From NCBI RefSeq assembly GCF_029215985.1, contig NZ_JAEMVC010000015.1:1-46416 (forward strand): 46,416 bases of DNA, written 5' to 3'. This stretch comes from Sulfurimonas sp. SAG-AH-194-C21 (lineage in GTDB: Bacteria > Campylobacterota > Campylobacteria > Campylobacterales > Sulfurimonadaceae). Within the stretch, counting starts at the first letter, position 1, and each line of letters starts with the position of its first letter. Below are positions 16,718 to 24,383 of this stretch, piece by piece. Made by a program: the position numbers and the translations under genes. The notes beneath the pieces were generated by a model, which had not been told where the DNA came from, did not search any database, and saw only the letters and a list, made by a program, of their open reading frames with translations.

Positions 16718-17445
16718 AGTAGTATCTCCTTTAGTCCAAAAACACTAAAAAGCAGTAACATGCCTATAATAAGTATATGTGGCATTTTTTCTCGTGCTGT
16801 CATATGTACATAATGAATATGAGAATTTGGTCTTCCAAAGAGTGTTTTTTTCATAACATTCATAGCTAGGAAAAAGTTTCCAAAGAATAGTGTTATAACA
16901 ACGCCAAACCAAAGAAGGTTAGACTCACTTCCTAAAATATACTTTAGAAAAAAGAGTGAATTTGGGAAGGGTGGGTACAGAGCAATAGCAATAAGGTAAA
17001 AAGTTAAATAAGTACCTATATAAGGTCTCACTAATGTAATCCCTGTAATGTAGCGATAATTTGCACTTCCATAGTTTCTTTCATAAAATCTTCCAATCCA
17101 GTAGAGACCCAAAAGAGATAAAAGAAGTGAGAGACTATATAAAGCACTTTCACCTTCGTAAAGAACAAAGAATGGAGCATTTACAAACAAGAAATAATAT
17201 GCTAGTTTGTAAAAGTTTGTCGTTTTTGTCGCTTTATATATAGTAAATAGAGAACTTACAAGGGAAACTATCACAAGTGATGTTTTATGTTCATTAGGTA
17301 CATATGCAGAGAGTATTATTGTAGATAAAAGCAAAAATGCACTCAATAAGAATATATGCTTACTCTTAATAGCTGGAATTTTTTCTAAAATTAGATAATA
17401 GGGTATTCCTCCAACTAATGTTAAAAATAGGATATTGTATATCAT
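16714..17445 (-). CDS. antiporter-like membrane protein, third gene of the DAB operon
   Basis: Hydrophobic protein of 243 residues with about seven or eight predicted membrane helices. The C-terminal part, a hydrophobic helix ending in MNVMKKTLFGRP followed by HMTAREKMPHILIIGMLLLF, has the pattern of the last helices of NuoL/NuoM/NuoN-type antiporter subunits (helix, FG turn, a loop with an RE pair, final helix). It overlaps dabB by 4 bases upstream and dabA by 4 bases downstream, so the three proteins should be made together. The usual described DAB system has only DabA and DabB, and DabB here is already full length. I take this as an extra membrane subunit, perhaps a partial antiporter copy. 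Confidence 0.75.
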   Translation of the reverse strand: MIYNILFLTLVGGIPYYLILEKIPAIKSKHIFLLSAFLLLSTIILSAYVPNEHKTSLVIVSLVSSLFTIYKATKTTNFYKLAYYFLFVNAPFFVLYEGESALYSLSLLLSLLGLYWIGRFYERNYGSANYRYITGITLVRPYIGTYLTFYLIAIALYPPFPNSLFFLKYILGSESNLLWFGVVITLFFGNFFLAMNVMKKTLFGRPNSHIHYVHMTAREKMPHILIIGMLLLFSVFGLKEILL

Positions 17446-19052
17446 TTTTTGTTCCCCTTTAAGGTTTCAATCACATTAAAGAAGTAACCTTCTTTTGCTA
17501 AAAATTTATAGAATGACCATTTAAGACTATCTTGTTTCTTATCACTTTTAAGGACTTTTACAAAGTGCTGTGTATACATAAATAACCATCCAACAGCCAT
17601 AATAGCTGCTAACATAACAAGTGACATAATTGTAGTTACATTAAATGTTGCTGCTTTATAAAATAGTGCTGCATTTTCTCCGTAAATAAAATGTTCTAAT
17701 GCTAAACCGATAAATTCATAAGTAAATAAAATAATAACAAACGAACTTACAAGTGCAAATATAACCTTGAGTGAATCTGCTTTTGAGACTTTAAAAAATG
17801 AAAGGAAAAGTTGTGTACCAGTAAGCCAAGCAAAGGCTAATATAATAATAGAAGCATTCAACTCAAAAAAGTCATCAGTTAAAACCATTTTGATTCCAAC
17901 AAAAGCAACAACAGGTAAAATAGCGAAAAAAGCTAAATAATTAAATAGTTTTTTACCCTTAGGTTTTATTTTTTCTTCCCAAAAAAGCTCATATGTTAAA
18001 CGCTTTGGAAGATTTGAATCATGACGTGCGAGCTTAATAAGTGCACCTGATTCTAAAAAGAGTGTAGCTTTAAAGATACCATGTACAATTAAGTGATAAA
18101 TAGCGAGAGAGAAAGCACCAAGTCCTATCTCCATAATCATATAACCCATCTGACCAACTGTAGAGTAACCTAGTGAGCGTTTAATATCAGAAACAGTTAG
18201 CATAATTAAAGATGCCATGATAGCAGTAACTAAACCAACTACAAAGGCGATGTTTAAAACAGCTGGTGCTAGTATGAGTAAAAAAGCAAGCTTATTGAGT
18301 AAGATACCTCCTACATTTACAACACCTGCATGCATAACAGCAGATACTGGAGTAGGTGCTTCTGAAGTATATGGTAGCCAGATATGAAAAGGCATAATAG
18401 CAGACTTCATCATTGCGGCTATTAAAAACAGTAATCCAATTACGAAAATCATAGGATTGTCTACTGGTGTATGGGCCATTGATAACCATTTGGCACTGAG
18501 CTCAGTTAAATCAAAACTACCAAATGTTTGATATGTTAAGATAATAGCGATTATAAAGACTAAATCGGCTGCTTTGTGAATTATCATCACCCACTTAGCA
18601 TTTTTAACGGCAGTATTTGAACCTACATTAAATGAAACAAGAAGGTATAAGCTAATACTTAGTAGTTGCCAAGCGAGAGCAAGAACGATAAGGTTGTTAC
18701 TCATTACAAATAGATAGATAGAAGCGAAAATAAAGTTTAGAAGAATAAAAAATCTTCTATAACCAGCCTCATCCCACATATACTTCGTTGCATATTTACG
18801 GATAACTAAACCAAGTATCGCAACATAGGGAACTAATATAGCTGAGAGTTCATTATATACAAGTAGGCCATCAAAACCAACAATCTGTGTATCATTACTT
18901 ATAACATAGTATGTACCATATAAAGCGAGTAAGGCTATCATACTTGAAAGCATAATGCTTACTTTTGGTATAAGCTCTTTCTTCCTGATAAAAAACAACA
19001 AAAATGCTATTATTATTGGTATACCCGGAATGAGTAATATTATTTTTTCCAC
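17442..19052 (-). CDS. dabB: DabB, NuoL-like cation-translocating membrane subunit of the DAB carbon uptake system
   Basis: Polytopic membrane protein of 536 residues (about 14 helices) of the proton_antipo_M family. The diagnostic segment PFHIWLPYTSEAPTPVSAVMHAGVVN (about 220-245) matches the NuoL/MrpA core. There is a lysine within a membrane helix upstream (AAMMKSAIMPFH), as needed for ion translocation. It is the first gene of the operon and supplies the ion gradient coupling for DabA. The 476-base upstream gap is shared with the divergent cluster 2 oxidoreductase operon, so both may respond to the same signal. It is distinguished from Nuo subunits by its linkage to dabA and the lack of other nuo genes. 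Confidence 0.93.
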   Translation of the reverse strand: MEKIILLIPGIPIIIAFLLFFIRKKELIPKVSIMLSSMIALLALYGTYYVISNDTQIVGFDGLLVYNELSAILVPYVAILGLVIRKYATKYMWDEAGYRRFFILLNFIFASIYLFVMSNNLIVLALAWQLLSISLYLLVSFNVGSNTAVKNAKWVMIIHKAADLVFIIAIILTYQTFGSFDLTELSAKWLSMAHTPVDNPMIFVIGLLFLIAAMMKSAIMPFHIWLPYTSEAPTPVSAVMHAGVVNVGGILLNKLAFLLILAPAVLNIAFVVGLVTAIMASLIMLTVSDIKRSLGYSTVGQMGYMIMEIGLGAFSLAIYHLIVHGIFKATLFLESGALIKLARHDSNLPKRLTYELFWEEKIKPKGKKLFNYLAFFAILPVVAFVGIKMVLTDDFFELNASIIILAFAWLTGTQLFLSFFKVSKADSLKVIFALVSSFVIILFTYEFIGLALEHFIYGENAALFYKAATFNVTTIMSLVMLAAIMAVGWLFMYTQHFVKVLKSDKKQDSLKWSFYKFLAKEGYFFNVIETLKGNKK

Positions 19053-19528
19053 TATAACTCCTGCAGTTAATTAAATAGTATGAGACTTTTAGCATTTATA
19101 CTTTTAAGCTAAGTTAAATATATAAATTAAATCTTGATAGTAAAGCTAAAATTTAGTGATTTAATCACATTCGTCAATATCTAATAGATAGTGACAGACT
19201 AGTGTAAAGGTATAAATACTAATGCAAAATAAAAGATAAAAGAGAAATTCTCTATCACTTGTTACACATTGTAGCACAAGAAACATGAAGCCAAAAACAT
19301 GATTCATTGTATTTTGTTGAATAGCCCATAAAGTAGTGATTTTATTAGGTAAAATCTCTACTTAATAGATAAAATACGATTTTTATCTAGTAAATTAAAG
19401 AGAAATAAAAGGTTATTTGAGTAAAGTGCTATTCGAGAAACATAAATTATAGTTTATAAACTATTGTTAGCTCTTATTTTATATAAGAACTGATACCAAT
19501 GTTTAAGTCATCATTAAGGAGTAAATAA
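19053..19528. promoter_or_regulatory. divergent control region between dabB and the cluster 2 oxidoreductase operon
   Basis: These 476 bases hold no gene. They contain a hairpin AGATAAAA/TTTTATCT (19368-19389), a 13-mer TTATTTGAGTAAA (19413-19425) also present in the direct repeats of the other control region (12967-12979), a perfect 16-bp palindrome ATAGTTTATAAACTAT (19449-19464), and an inverted repeat AGCTCTTAT/ATAAGAACT with one mismatch (19469-19491). A GTTACAC copy sits at 19261. A strong AAGGAG Shine-Dalgarno precedes the delta gene. The palindromes lie where the promoter and 5' leader of the plus-strand operon should be and are candidate operators or leader structures. Confidence 0.6.
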
Positions 19529-19753
19529 ATGTATTATGTAGCAAAAGTTAATTCTGACATGTGTGCTGAATATAAATGTAACACTTGTACTTTGTATTGT
19601 CCAGAGGCTAATACGCTAATGTTCAATAAAGATGGTAACACATCATGGGTCGATGAAGATAGATGTAAAGGTTGTGCACTATGTGTGTACGTATGTACTG
19701 ATATGCTTGATCGTAACTGTATTACGATGGAAATGGCTGGTCACGAAGAGTAG
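19529..19753 (+). CDS. 2-oxoacid:ferredoxin oxidoreductase delta subunit (2x[4Fe-4S] ferredoxin-like), cluster 2
   Basis: Ferredoxin-like electron-transfer subunit of 74 residues, identical in amino acid sequence to the subunit at 8782-9006 but with 19 synonymous codon changes. It has nine Cys: 12, 17, 20, 24, 46, 49, 52, 56 and 64, enough for two [4Fe-4S] clusters. Here it is the first gene of the operon (D-E-A-B-G), separated from the next gene by 141 bases containing two hairpins. In cluster 1 it is last. The identical sequence implies that the delta subunits are interchangeable between the two enzymes. Confidence 0.9.
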   Translation: MYYVAKVNSDMCAEYKCNTCTLYCPEANTLMFNKDGNTSWVDEDRCKGCALCVYVCTDMLDRNCITMEMAGHEE

Positions 19754-19766
19754 ATCAGTAGAGTTG

Positions 19767-19817
19767 TACACATTGTGTATATGTAATTGAGTTATTCATA
19801 GCTTAGTATAAGCTGTG
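19767..19817 (+). promoter_or_regulatory. two hairpins between the delta and epsilon genes of cluster 2
   Basis: First hairpin TACACA/TGTGTA (19767-19779, single T loop). Second hairpin CATAGCTTA/TAAGCTGTG (19797-19805 and 19809-19817) with a 3-base loop and one G-T pair. No T tract follows. They could set different mRNA levels for the delta gene and the downstream subunits by attenuation, processing or 3'-end protection. Confidence 0.5.
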
Positions 19818-19894
19818 ATTTGAAAACTAAAGTACAAAGAAACAGACATATAGTTAATATTTAATTATAATGTAAAAAATTTATAGGAGAACTT

Positions 19895-20464
19895 ATGGCA
19901 AATCAAGGCCCCGCGTATTATTCACCGTATCCTACGGCATTATATGAAGGTGTATTAACACCACCAGAAGGAAAAGCACTTTTATTAGAAGAAGTGGTAG
20001 AAGAAGAAATTGCAATGAGAGAAATCGCAAAGCAAATGTTAACTAAAGAAAATGCAACAATTTTCCCTGGACCACAAGTATTATATGGTTACAACGAAGA
20101 AGCGAAGAAAAAAGCTACTCTAATTAAAGAGATGGCAGAAGTTCTTAATGCTAAAATGATTCCAATGTATGACTACAGACCAAAGTATCCTAAGATTGAT
20201 GCTGAAGTTGAAATCAATCCAAATCACCCCAACTTAACAATTTGGCATAACAACATTAAAGCAGCAATTTTTATTGGTGTTCACTGTCACTATGCTAATG
20301 TTGCATTAAAAATGGTTAGATGTGAAACAGATTGTTACACTATCGCTATTTGTGGTTTGTCAGGGCACGAAGATGCAATGGCTACATTAAGAGATCAGCA
20401 TTCTTCAGAGCTTGAGAAATTTATCAAGATAGCTAGAGAAGTAAAAGCAGAACTAAAATTATAA
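19895..20464 (+). CDS. epsilon subunit of five-subunit 2-oxoacid:ferredoxin oxidoreductase, cluster 2
   Basis: Protein of 189 residues, paralogue of the 237-residue protein of cluster 1, with the shared blocks FPGPQVLYGY, YDYRPKYPKID, NPNHPNLTI, IGVHCHYANVALKMVR and GHEDAMATLRDQHSSE. It lacks the C-terminal extension of the other copy. The start is supported by an AGGAGAA Shine-Dalgarno. The HCHYAN motif and conserved Cys residues could hold a metal or cofactor, but that is not shown. It is assigned as PorE/ForE-like from operon position, as in the five-subunit enzymes of Hydrogenobacter. Fifteen bases separate it from the alpha gene. Confidence 0.8.
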   Translation: MANQGPAYYSPYPTALYEGVLTPPEGKALLLEEVVEEEIAMREIAKQMLTKENATIFPGPQVLYGYNEEAKKKATLIKEMAEVLNAKMIPMYDYRPKYPKIDAEVEINPNHPNLTIWHNNIKAAIFIGVHCHYANVALKMVRCETDCYTIAICGLSGHEDAMATLRDQHSSELEKFIKIAREVKAELKL

Positions 20465-20479
20465 GAAAAGGAGAACTAA

Positions 20480-21679
20480 ATGGCATCAATTAAAGATATG
20501 ACAGATACACATAACTGGTCTGGACAGAAATTAGTTACAGCAGATCACATGCTTTTCGAAGCACCACGTGAAAAGCACTTCATGACTGGTTCTGAAGTTT
20601 TAAAAGAAGCGGTAAAAAGATGTACAGTAGATGCATCAGTATCTTACCCAATTACACCACAATCAGAAGCAGCTCACCTTATCGGTGAACTATGGGCTGA
20701 AGGTTATGTTGGTACATACTTCCGTGGGGAAAATGAGTTCGGTGTTATGTCAGAAGTTGCAGGTTGTGCAATGGCTGGAGCTAGAACTATTACTACGACT
20801 TCAGGTCCTGGTACACTTAGAGCAATGGAAAACTTTCCACAATGGTCTGGTACAAGAATTCCTTGTCAACTAATCCTTATGGCTCGTGGTATTAACTCAC
20901 CACTTACTATTCAACCGGATAATCTTGAAGTAACATTTATGTTAGAAACTGGATGTCAAATCTGGTATGCTGAAAATGTTCAAGAATTATTTGACATGAC
21001 AATTGCTGCATTTATCGTTGCTGAAAAGCCTGATGTGCATGTGCCTATTGTTACTGTTGTTGATGGTTTCTTTGTTTCTCACACTCGTGAGTCTGTAATG
21101 TTACCAGCTGATGATATCGCTCTTTTCCCTTATGAGCCATACAAATCTCCATTACCTCCGATTGATTCTGAAACTCCTCCAGGACGTTTTTTAAGAGATC
21201 CATTTGTAATGAAGTCTAACTATATTTCTTATGCAACTCATGCTTCATGGCAGTGGGAAGTAAGATCTGCAGTTGAGCGTTCACGTAGATATGCAGAGCA
21301 CTTTCTTAAAGGTCTTGTTCATATTACAGGTGATTTAGATGCTGATATTGCATTTGTTACTTGTGGTACTGCAGCACACCAAGCAAAAGAGGGACAAAGA
21401 GAACTAGCAAAACTAGGTGTTAAGTCTAAAGTTATTAAACTTAGAACTATCAGACCTTTTCCAACAAAAGAATTACTTGCAGCACTTGAAGGTGTTAAAC
21501 ATGCTTTCGTACCTGAGTTTAATGTTGTTGGTTGGTTAGAAAAAGAAGTTAGAACTGCACTTTATGGTAAATCTGATACTGAGATTATTGGTGGACCTAG
21601 AGTTGCTGGTGGTATGAGTTTACCTGCTGAAGCAATTCTTAAAGAAGTATTTGAACACATTAACGTAGAAGGAAAATAA
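20480..21679 (+). CDS. 2-oxoacid:ferredoxin oxidoreductase alpha subunit, cluster 2
   Basis: Alpha subunit of 399 residues with YPITPQSE at 56-63, the arginine of LMARGINSPLTIQPDN at the substrate-carboxylate position, and VVDGFFVSHTRES, which is closer to the DGFRTSHE stretch of pyruvate enzymes than the matching EGFFVTHAKG of cluster 1. On that weak basis this set is the better candidate for pyruvate synthase. The first residues include the FEAPREKHFMTG segment that both alpha subunits share. Alpha and beta together form the thiamine diphosphate site. The enzyme would fix CO2 in the reductive TCA cycle using reduced ferredoxin. The gene is spaced 1 base from beta. Confidence 0.92.
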   Translation: MASIKDMTDTHNWSGQKLVTADHMLFEAPREKHFMTGSEVLKEAVKRCTVDASVSYPITPQSEAAHLIGELWAEGYVGTYFRGENEFGVMSEVAGCAMAGARTITTTSGPGTLRAMENFPQWSGTRIPCQLILMARGINSPLTIQPDNLEVTFMLETGCQIWYAENVQELFDMTIAAFIVAEKPDVHVPIVTVVDGFFVSHTRESVMLPADDIALFPYEPYKSPLPPIDSETPPGRFLRDPFVMKSNYISYATHASWQWEVRSAVERSRRYAEHFLKGLVHITGDLDADIAFVTCGTAAHQAKEGQRELAKLGVKSKVIKLRTIRPFPTKELLAALEGVKHAFVPEFNVVGWLEKEVRTALYGKSDTEIIGGPRVAGGMSLPAEAILKEVFEHINVEGK

Positions 21680-21680
21680 G

Positions 21681-22550
21681 ATGGCAATTGATATATATAA
21701 AATCAACCCTGAATTCCGTGACATTATGCCTAAAGAGATCATTGATCTTGAGGAAAATGCAACATGGGCTCAAAACCAAACTAAACCTCGTGGTATCAAA
21801 GAGATGCCAGACACTAAAGAGATTCTAGAAGAACACTCTTTATGTGCTGGTTGTCCAGAAGCTGCTGCTCTTAGATATGTACTTGCTGCATTACCTAAGC
21901 CAGAAGAGACTATCATTGTTAACTCAACTGGTTGTACTTCTTTGATGTTCCCACACATCGCTCTTCATACTGTTCACTCACTTTTTGGTAACCAAAATGC
22001 TGTTGCAACTGGTATCAAAAGAGTTCTTGACTGGAGATTTCCAGATATTGAGAAAGATGTTGTTGTTTTAGCTGGAGACGGTGCTACTGTTGATATCGGT
22101 CTTGACTATACACTTCAGTCTTTCTTTAGACAAGAAAATATCACTACAATTTGTTTTGATAATGAAGTTTATGCAAATACTGGTGGACAAGAGTCAGGTG
22201 CAACTCCAAAAGGTCAAGTTTTTAAAATGGCACCTTTAGGTAAGAAATTTGAAAAAGTAAAAATGTGGGAACTTGCTACTACTGCTGGTTGTCACTATAC
22301 TATGAACATGACTGCATCTGCTCCTAAAGCGGTTGCTAAAGCTGTTCGTGAAGCTATTTTAGTTGCAAGAGAAATCGGACCAACATTCCTTAACATTTAT
22401 ACTCCTTGTATTCTTGAGATTGGACTTAGTGCTAACGAAGGTCTTGGCGAAATGAAAGATCAAGATAAAGATAGATTTGCATCTTACAAGTTTGTTTCTC
22501 CAGAAGCAGAAGAGTTCTTGAAAAAATGTAAAGCAGAAGGAAAGTTATAA
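21681..22550 (+). CDS. 2-oxoacid:ferredoxin oxidoreductase beta subunit (thiamine diphosphate), cluster 2
   Basis: Catalytic beta subunit of 289 residues. Iron-sulfur ligands are Cys55 and Cys58 (CAGC), Cys85 (STGC) and Cys243 (TPC). The thiamine diphosphate motif is GDGATVDIG (132-140) with DNEVYANTGGQESG (160-173). The third position after GDG is Ala, where cluster 1 has Gly. The last base of its stop codon is the first base of the gamma start codon (TAATG), so the two are translationally coupled. It lacks the Lys/Ala-rich tail of the cluster 1 copy. The function is carboxylation or decarboxylation of a 2-oxoacid with CoA and ferredoxin. Confidence 0.92.
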   Translation: MAIDIYKINPEFRDIMPKEIIDLEENATWAQNQTKPRGIKEMPDTKEILEEHSLCAGCPEAAALRYVLAALPKPEETIIVNSTGCTSLMFPHIALHTVHSLFGNQNAVATGIKRVLDWRFPDIEKDVVVLAGDGATVDIGLDYTLQSFFRQENITTICFDNEVYANTGGQESGATPKGQVFKMAPLGKKFEKVKMWELATTAGCHYTMNMTASAPKAVAKAVREAILVAREIGPTFLNIYTPCILEIGLSANEGLGEMKDQDKDRFASYKFVSPEAEEFLKKCKAEGKL

Positions 22551-23272
22551 TGGCTAAAGATTCAATCAAAGTAAGACTTCCAGGTCTTGGTGGACAAGGT
22601 GCAGTTACAGCTGCACATATCGCTGCAACTGCAGCTGATACTGATGGTTACTTCGCAGTTTCTAACCCATTTTTTGGTGCAGAAAAGCGTATGGCTCCAT
22701 CTGAGTCTTATGCAAGAATAGGTACTGTGCCTATTTACGATAGAGGGGAAGTAATTTATCCTGATATCGTTATGATTTTTCACCCACAAGTTATTACTAT
22801 GGGTAAATCATATACTATGCCTTTTTATGCTGGTATCAAAGAAAATGGTCTTGTAATCATTAACTCTGATATAGATCTTTTAACAGATGTTGACAAGAAA
22901 ATTCTTGATGACTTAAATGTTAAAGTTCTTACTCGTGACTTTACTAAGTTTGCAATTGAGCAAGCTGGTACTGAACTTGCAACTAATATGGCTATGCTAG
23001 GTGCACTATTTGGTGCTCTTGGTACAGTTTCTAAGAAAGCTATTGAAGAAGGAATCAAAGATAGATTCCTTAAGAAATATACAGCTTCTGGTGGTACTGC
23101 TACACTAGATTCAGTTATTGAAAAGAAATTTAAGAAGAAGCAAGAGCTTATTGATAAGAATCTTGCAACTGCATCAGCTGCTTACGATTTAACAGCTGCA
23201 TGGGCAAAAGAAGTTGGTCTTGAGCCAATTCTTGAACCTTCAAAGCATAATAACGGTAACATCAAAAAGTAA
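22550..23272 (+). CDS. 2-oxoacid:ferredoxin oxidoreductase gamma subunit, cluster 2
   Basis: Gamma subunit of 240 residues. It has the standard RLPGLGGQGAVTAAHIAA start, NPFFGAEKRMAPSESYARIG and TELATNMAMLGALFGALG, all with close counterparts in the cluster 1 gamma protein. It contributes to CoA binding. It overlaps the beta stop codon by 1 base and is followed directly by a strong terminator, so it ends the D-E-A-B-G operon. The C-terminal 20 residues (KEVGLEPILEPSKHNNGNIKK) are not found in the paralogue. Confidence 0.9.
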   Translation: MAKDSIKVRLPGLGGQGAVTAAHIAATAADTDGYFAVSNPFFGAEKRMAPSESYARIGTVPIYDRGEVIYPDIVMIFHPQVITMGKSYTMPFYAGIKENGLVIINSDIDLLTDVDKKILDDLNVKVLTRDFTKFAIEQAGTELATNMAMLGALFGALGTVSKKAIEEGIKDRFLKKYTASGGTATLDSVIEKKFKKKQELIDKNLATASAAYDLTAAWAKEVGLEPILEPSKHNNGNIKK

Positions 23273-23276
23273 TCTT

Positions 23277-23304
23277 ATAACTGTGCCTTGGCACAGTTAT
23301 TTTT
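23277..23304 (+). terminator. Rho-independent terminator of the cluster 2 operon
   Basis: Perfect 11-bp stem ATAACTGTGCC/GGCACAGTTAT with a two-base loop (TT), followed by a T run. It starts 4 bases after the gamma stop codon. Confidence 0.88.
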
Positions 23305-23394
23305 CTCCTCTACGACAAACAAAACTCACTAACTTTTTTTATAAACACTTAAAGCCGAGCGCTTATTAAATAAGTTGATTAGCAAGGAATACAT

Positions 23395-24369
23395 ATGATA
23401 CAGTCATTTATAATTACAGGATTTTTAGGCGTTGGTAAAACAACTATGCTTACAAACACAGTTAAAGAGCATTTTTCAGATAAAAAAGTAGCAATTGTTG
23501 TTAATGAGTTTGGTGATATCGGAATTGATGGTGACATCTTAAGTAATGTTTATAGTGAAGTCCTTGAAATATCTGAGGGTTGTATCTGTTGTCAACTTTC
23601 AGAAGAGTTTGAAAGTGGTGTAATGGAAATCATTCAAAAGTATGAACCAGAAATCATCTTCGTTGAGACTTCAGGTGTATCTGAGCCTTTTCCTATTTTT
23701 ATGTCTATGCAAAACCTTGGTGTTACAGTTGAGGGTATTATTTGTGTTATTGACTCTAAAAACTTAGACTCTTACAAAGACAACTCTACTGCTAAGTATC
23801 AGGTAGGTGGATCAAACATAATCGTTTTAAACAAAACTGACCTTGTAGATGATGCAGAGTTAGCTGTAGTCAAACAAATAGTAATAGAGATGAAAGAGTC
23901 TCATAATATAAAGAATAACCTTACAGGTGAAACAGTCTTTAGTTCTTATGTTATTACTGAGGCTAATCAAGGACTTGTTAAAAAAGAAGTTTTTGAAGGT
24001 GTTTATAAAGTTGATGAGATTATTGGACTTGCTAAAGATTACCAACATCCAGATCACACACATGATGATTCTATTACTCAGCAAGTAGCATACCTCAAAG
24101 AAGATATTAAATTTGAAGATGTAGATAGAATTTTAAATAATATTCCAAAGAGTATTTACAGAGTAAAAGGTGTAGTTAAAGTGTCAGATGTTGCTAACCC
24201 AATAGTTATAAACTACTCTTTTGGTAATGTTTCATTTGAAGAACTTGATGAGTATGCACACCCCTCTATTATGATATTTATCGGTGAATCTATACTTGAT
24301 GATGTTGATGCTTTATGTGAGCAGTACTCTTATATAAATATACCGAAGTTCAAACTGACTTCATTTTAA
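23395..24369 (+). CDS. CobW/COG0523-type G3E GTPase, putative metal chaperone
   Basis: GTPase of 324 residues. Walker A is GFLGVGKTT (9-17), the metal-binding CxCC motif is GCICC (Cys63, Cys65, Cys66), Walker B region is ETSG (91-94) and the guanine-specificity motif NKTD is at 146-149. A His/Asp-rich loop HPDHTHDD lies near residue 220, and a CobW C-terminal domain follows. Members deliver zinc, cobalt or other metals to client proteins, with the client often encoded nearby. Here candidates are DabA (zinc) or RibB/GTP-cyclohydrolase-type enzymes, but nothing in the sequence decides. It is separated from the oxidoreductase operon by a terminator and is 14 bases from ribB, so it groups with the flavin genes. 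I see no Zur box. Confidence 0.88.
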   Translation: MIQSFIITGFLGVGKTTMLTNTVKEHFSDKKVAIVVNEFGDIGIDGDILSNVYSEVLEISEGCICCQLSEEFESGVMEIIQKYEPEIIFVETSGVSEPFPIFMSMQNLGVTVEGIICVIDSKNLDSYKDNSTAKYQVGGSNIIVLNKTDLVDDAELAVVKQIVIEMKESHNIKNNLTGETVFSSYVITEANQGLVKKEVFEGVYKVDEIIGLAKDYQHPDHTHDDSITQQVAYLKEDIKFEDVDRILNNIPKSIYRVKGVVKVSDVANPIVINYSFGNVSFEELDEYAHPSIMIFIGESILDDVDALCEQYSYINIPKFKLTSF

Positions 24370-24383
24370 TTAAAAGGAAATTT

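Noticed and set aside
17442..19052. dabB and the 243-residue gene as part of a nuo (complex I) operon
   Set aside because: No other nuo genes are near, and the coupling to dabA by overlapping codons fixes the DAB assignment.
8782..19753. The two identical delta subunits as ends of a mobile or recently duplicated segment
   Set aside because: The DNA differs at 19 sites, the neighbouring paralogues are strongly diverged, and there is no transposase, terminal repeat or target duplication.
20631..20873. Plus-strand frame within the cluster 2 alpha gene
   Set aside because: It is a shifted-frame shadow of a highly conserved region, with Leu/Gln-rich low-information sequence and no Shine-Dalgarno; a similar shadow lies in the cluster 1 alpha gene at 11491-11763.
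13850..23272. Calvin-cycle carboxysome island
   Set aside because: No RuBisCO, phosphoribulokinase or shell protein genes are present. The carboxylating enzymes are ferredoxin-dependent 2-oxoacid oxidoreductases.
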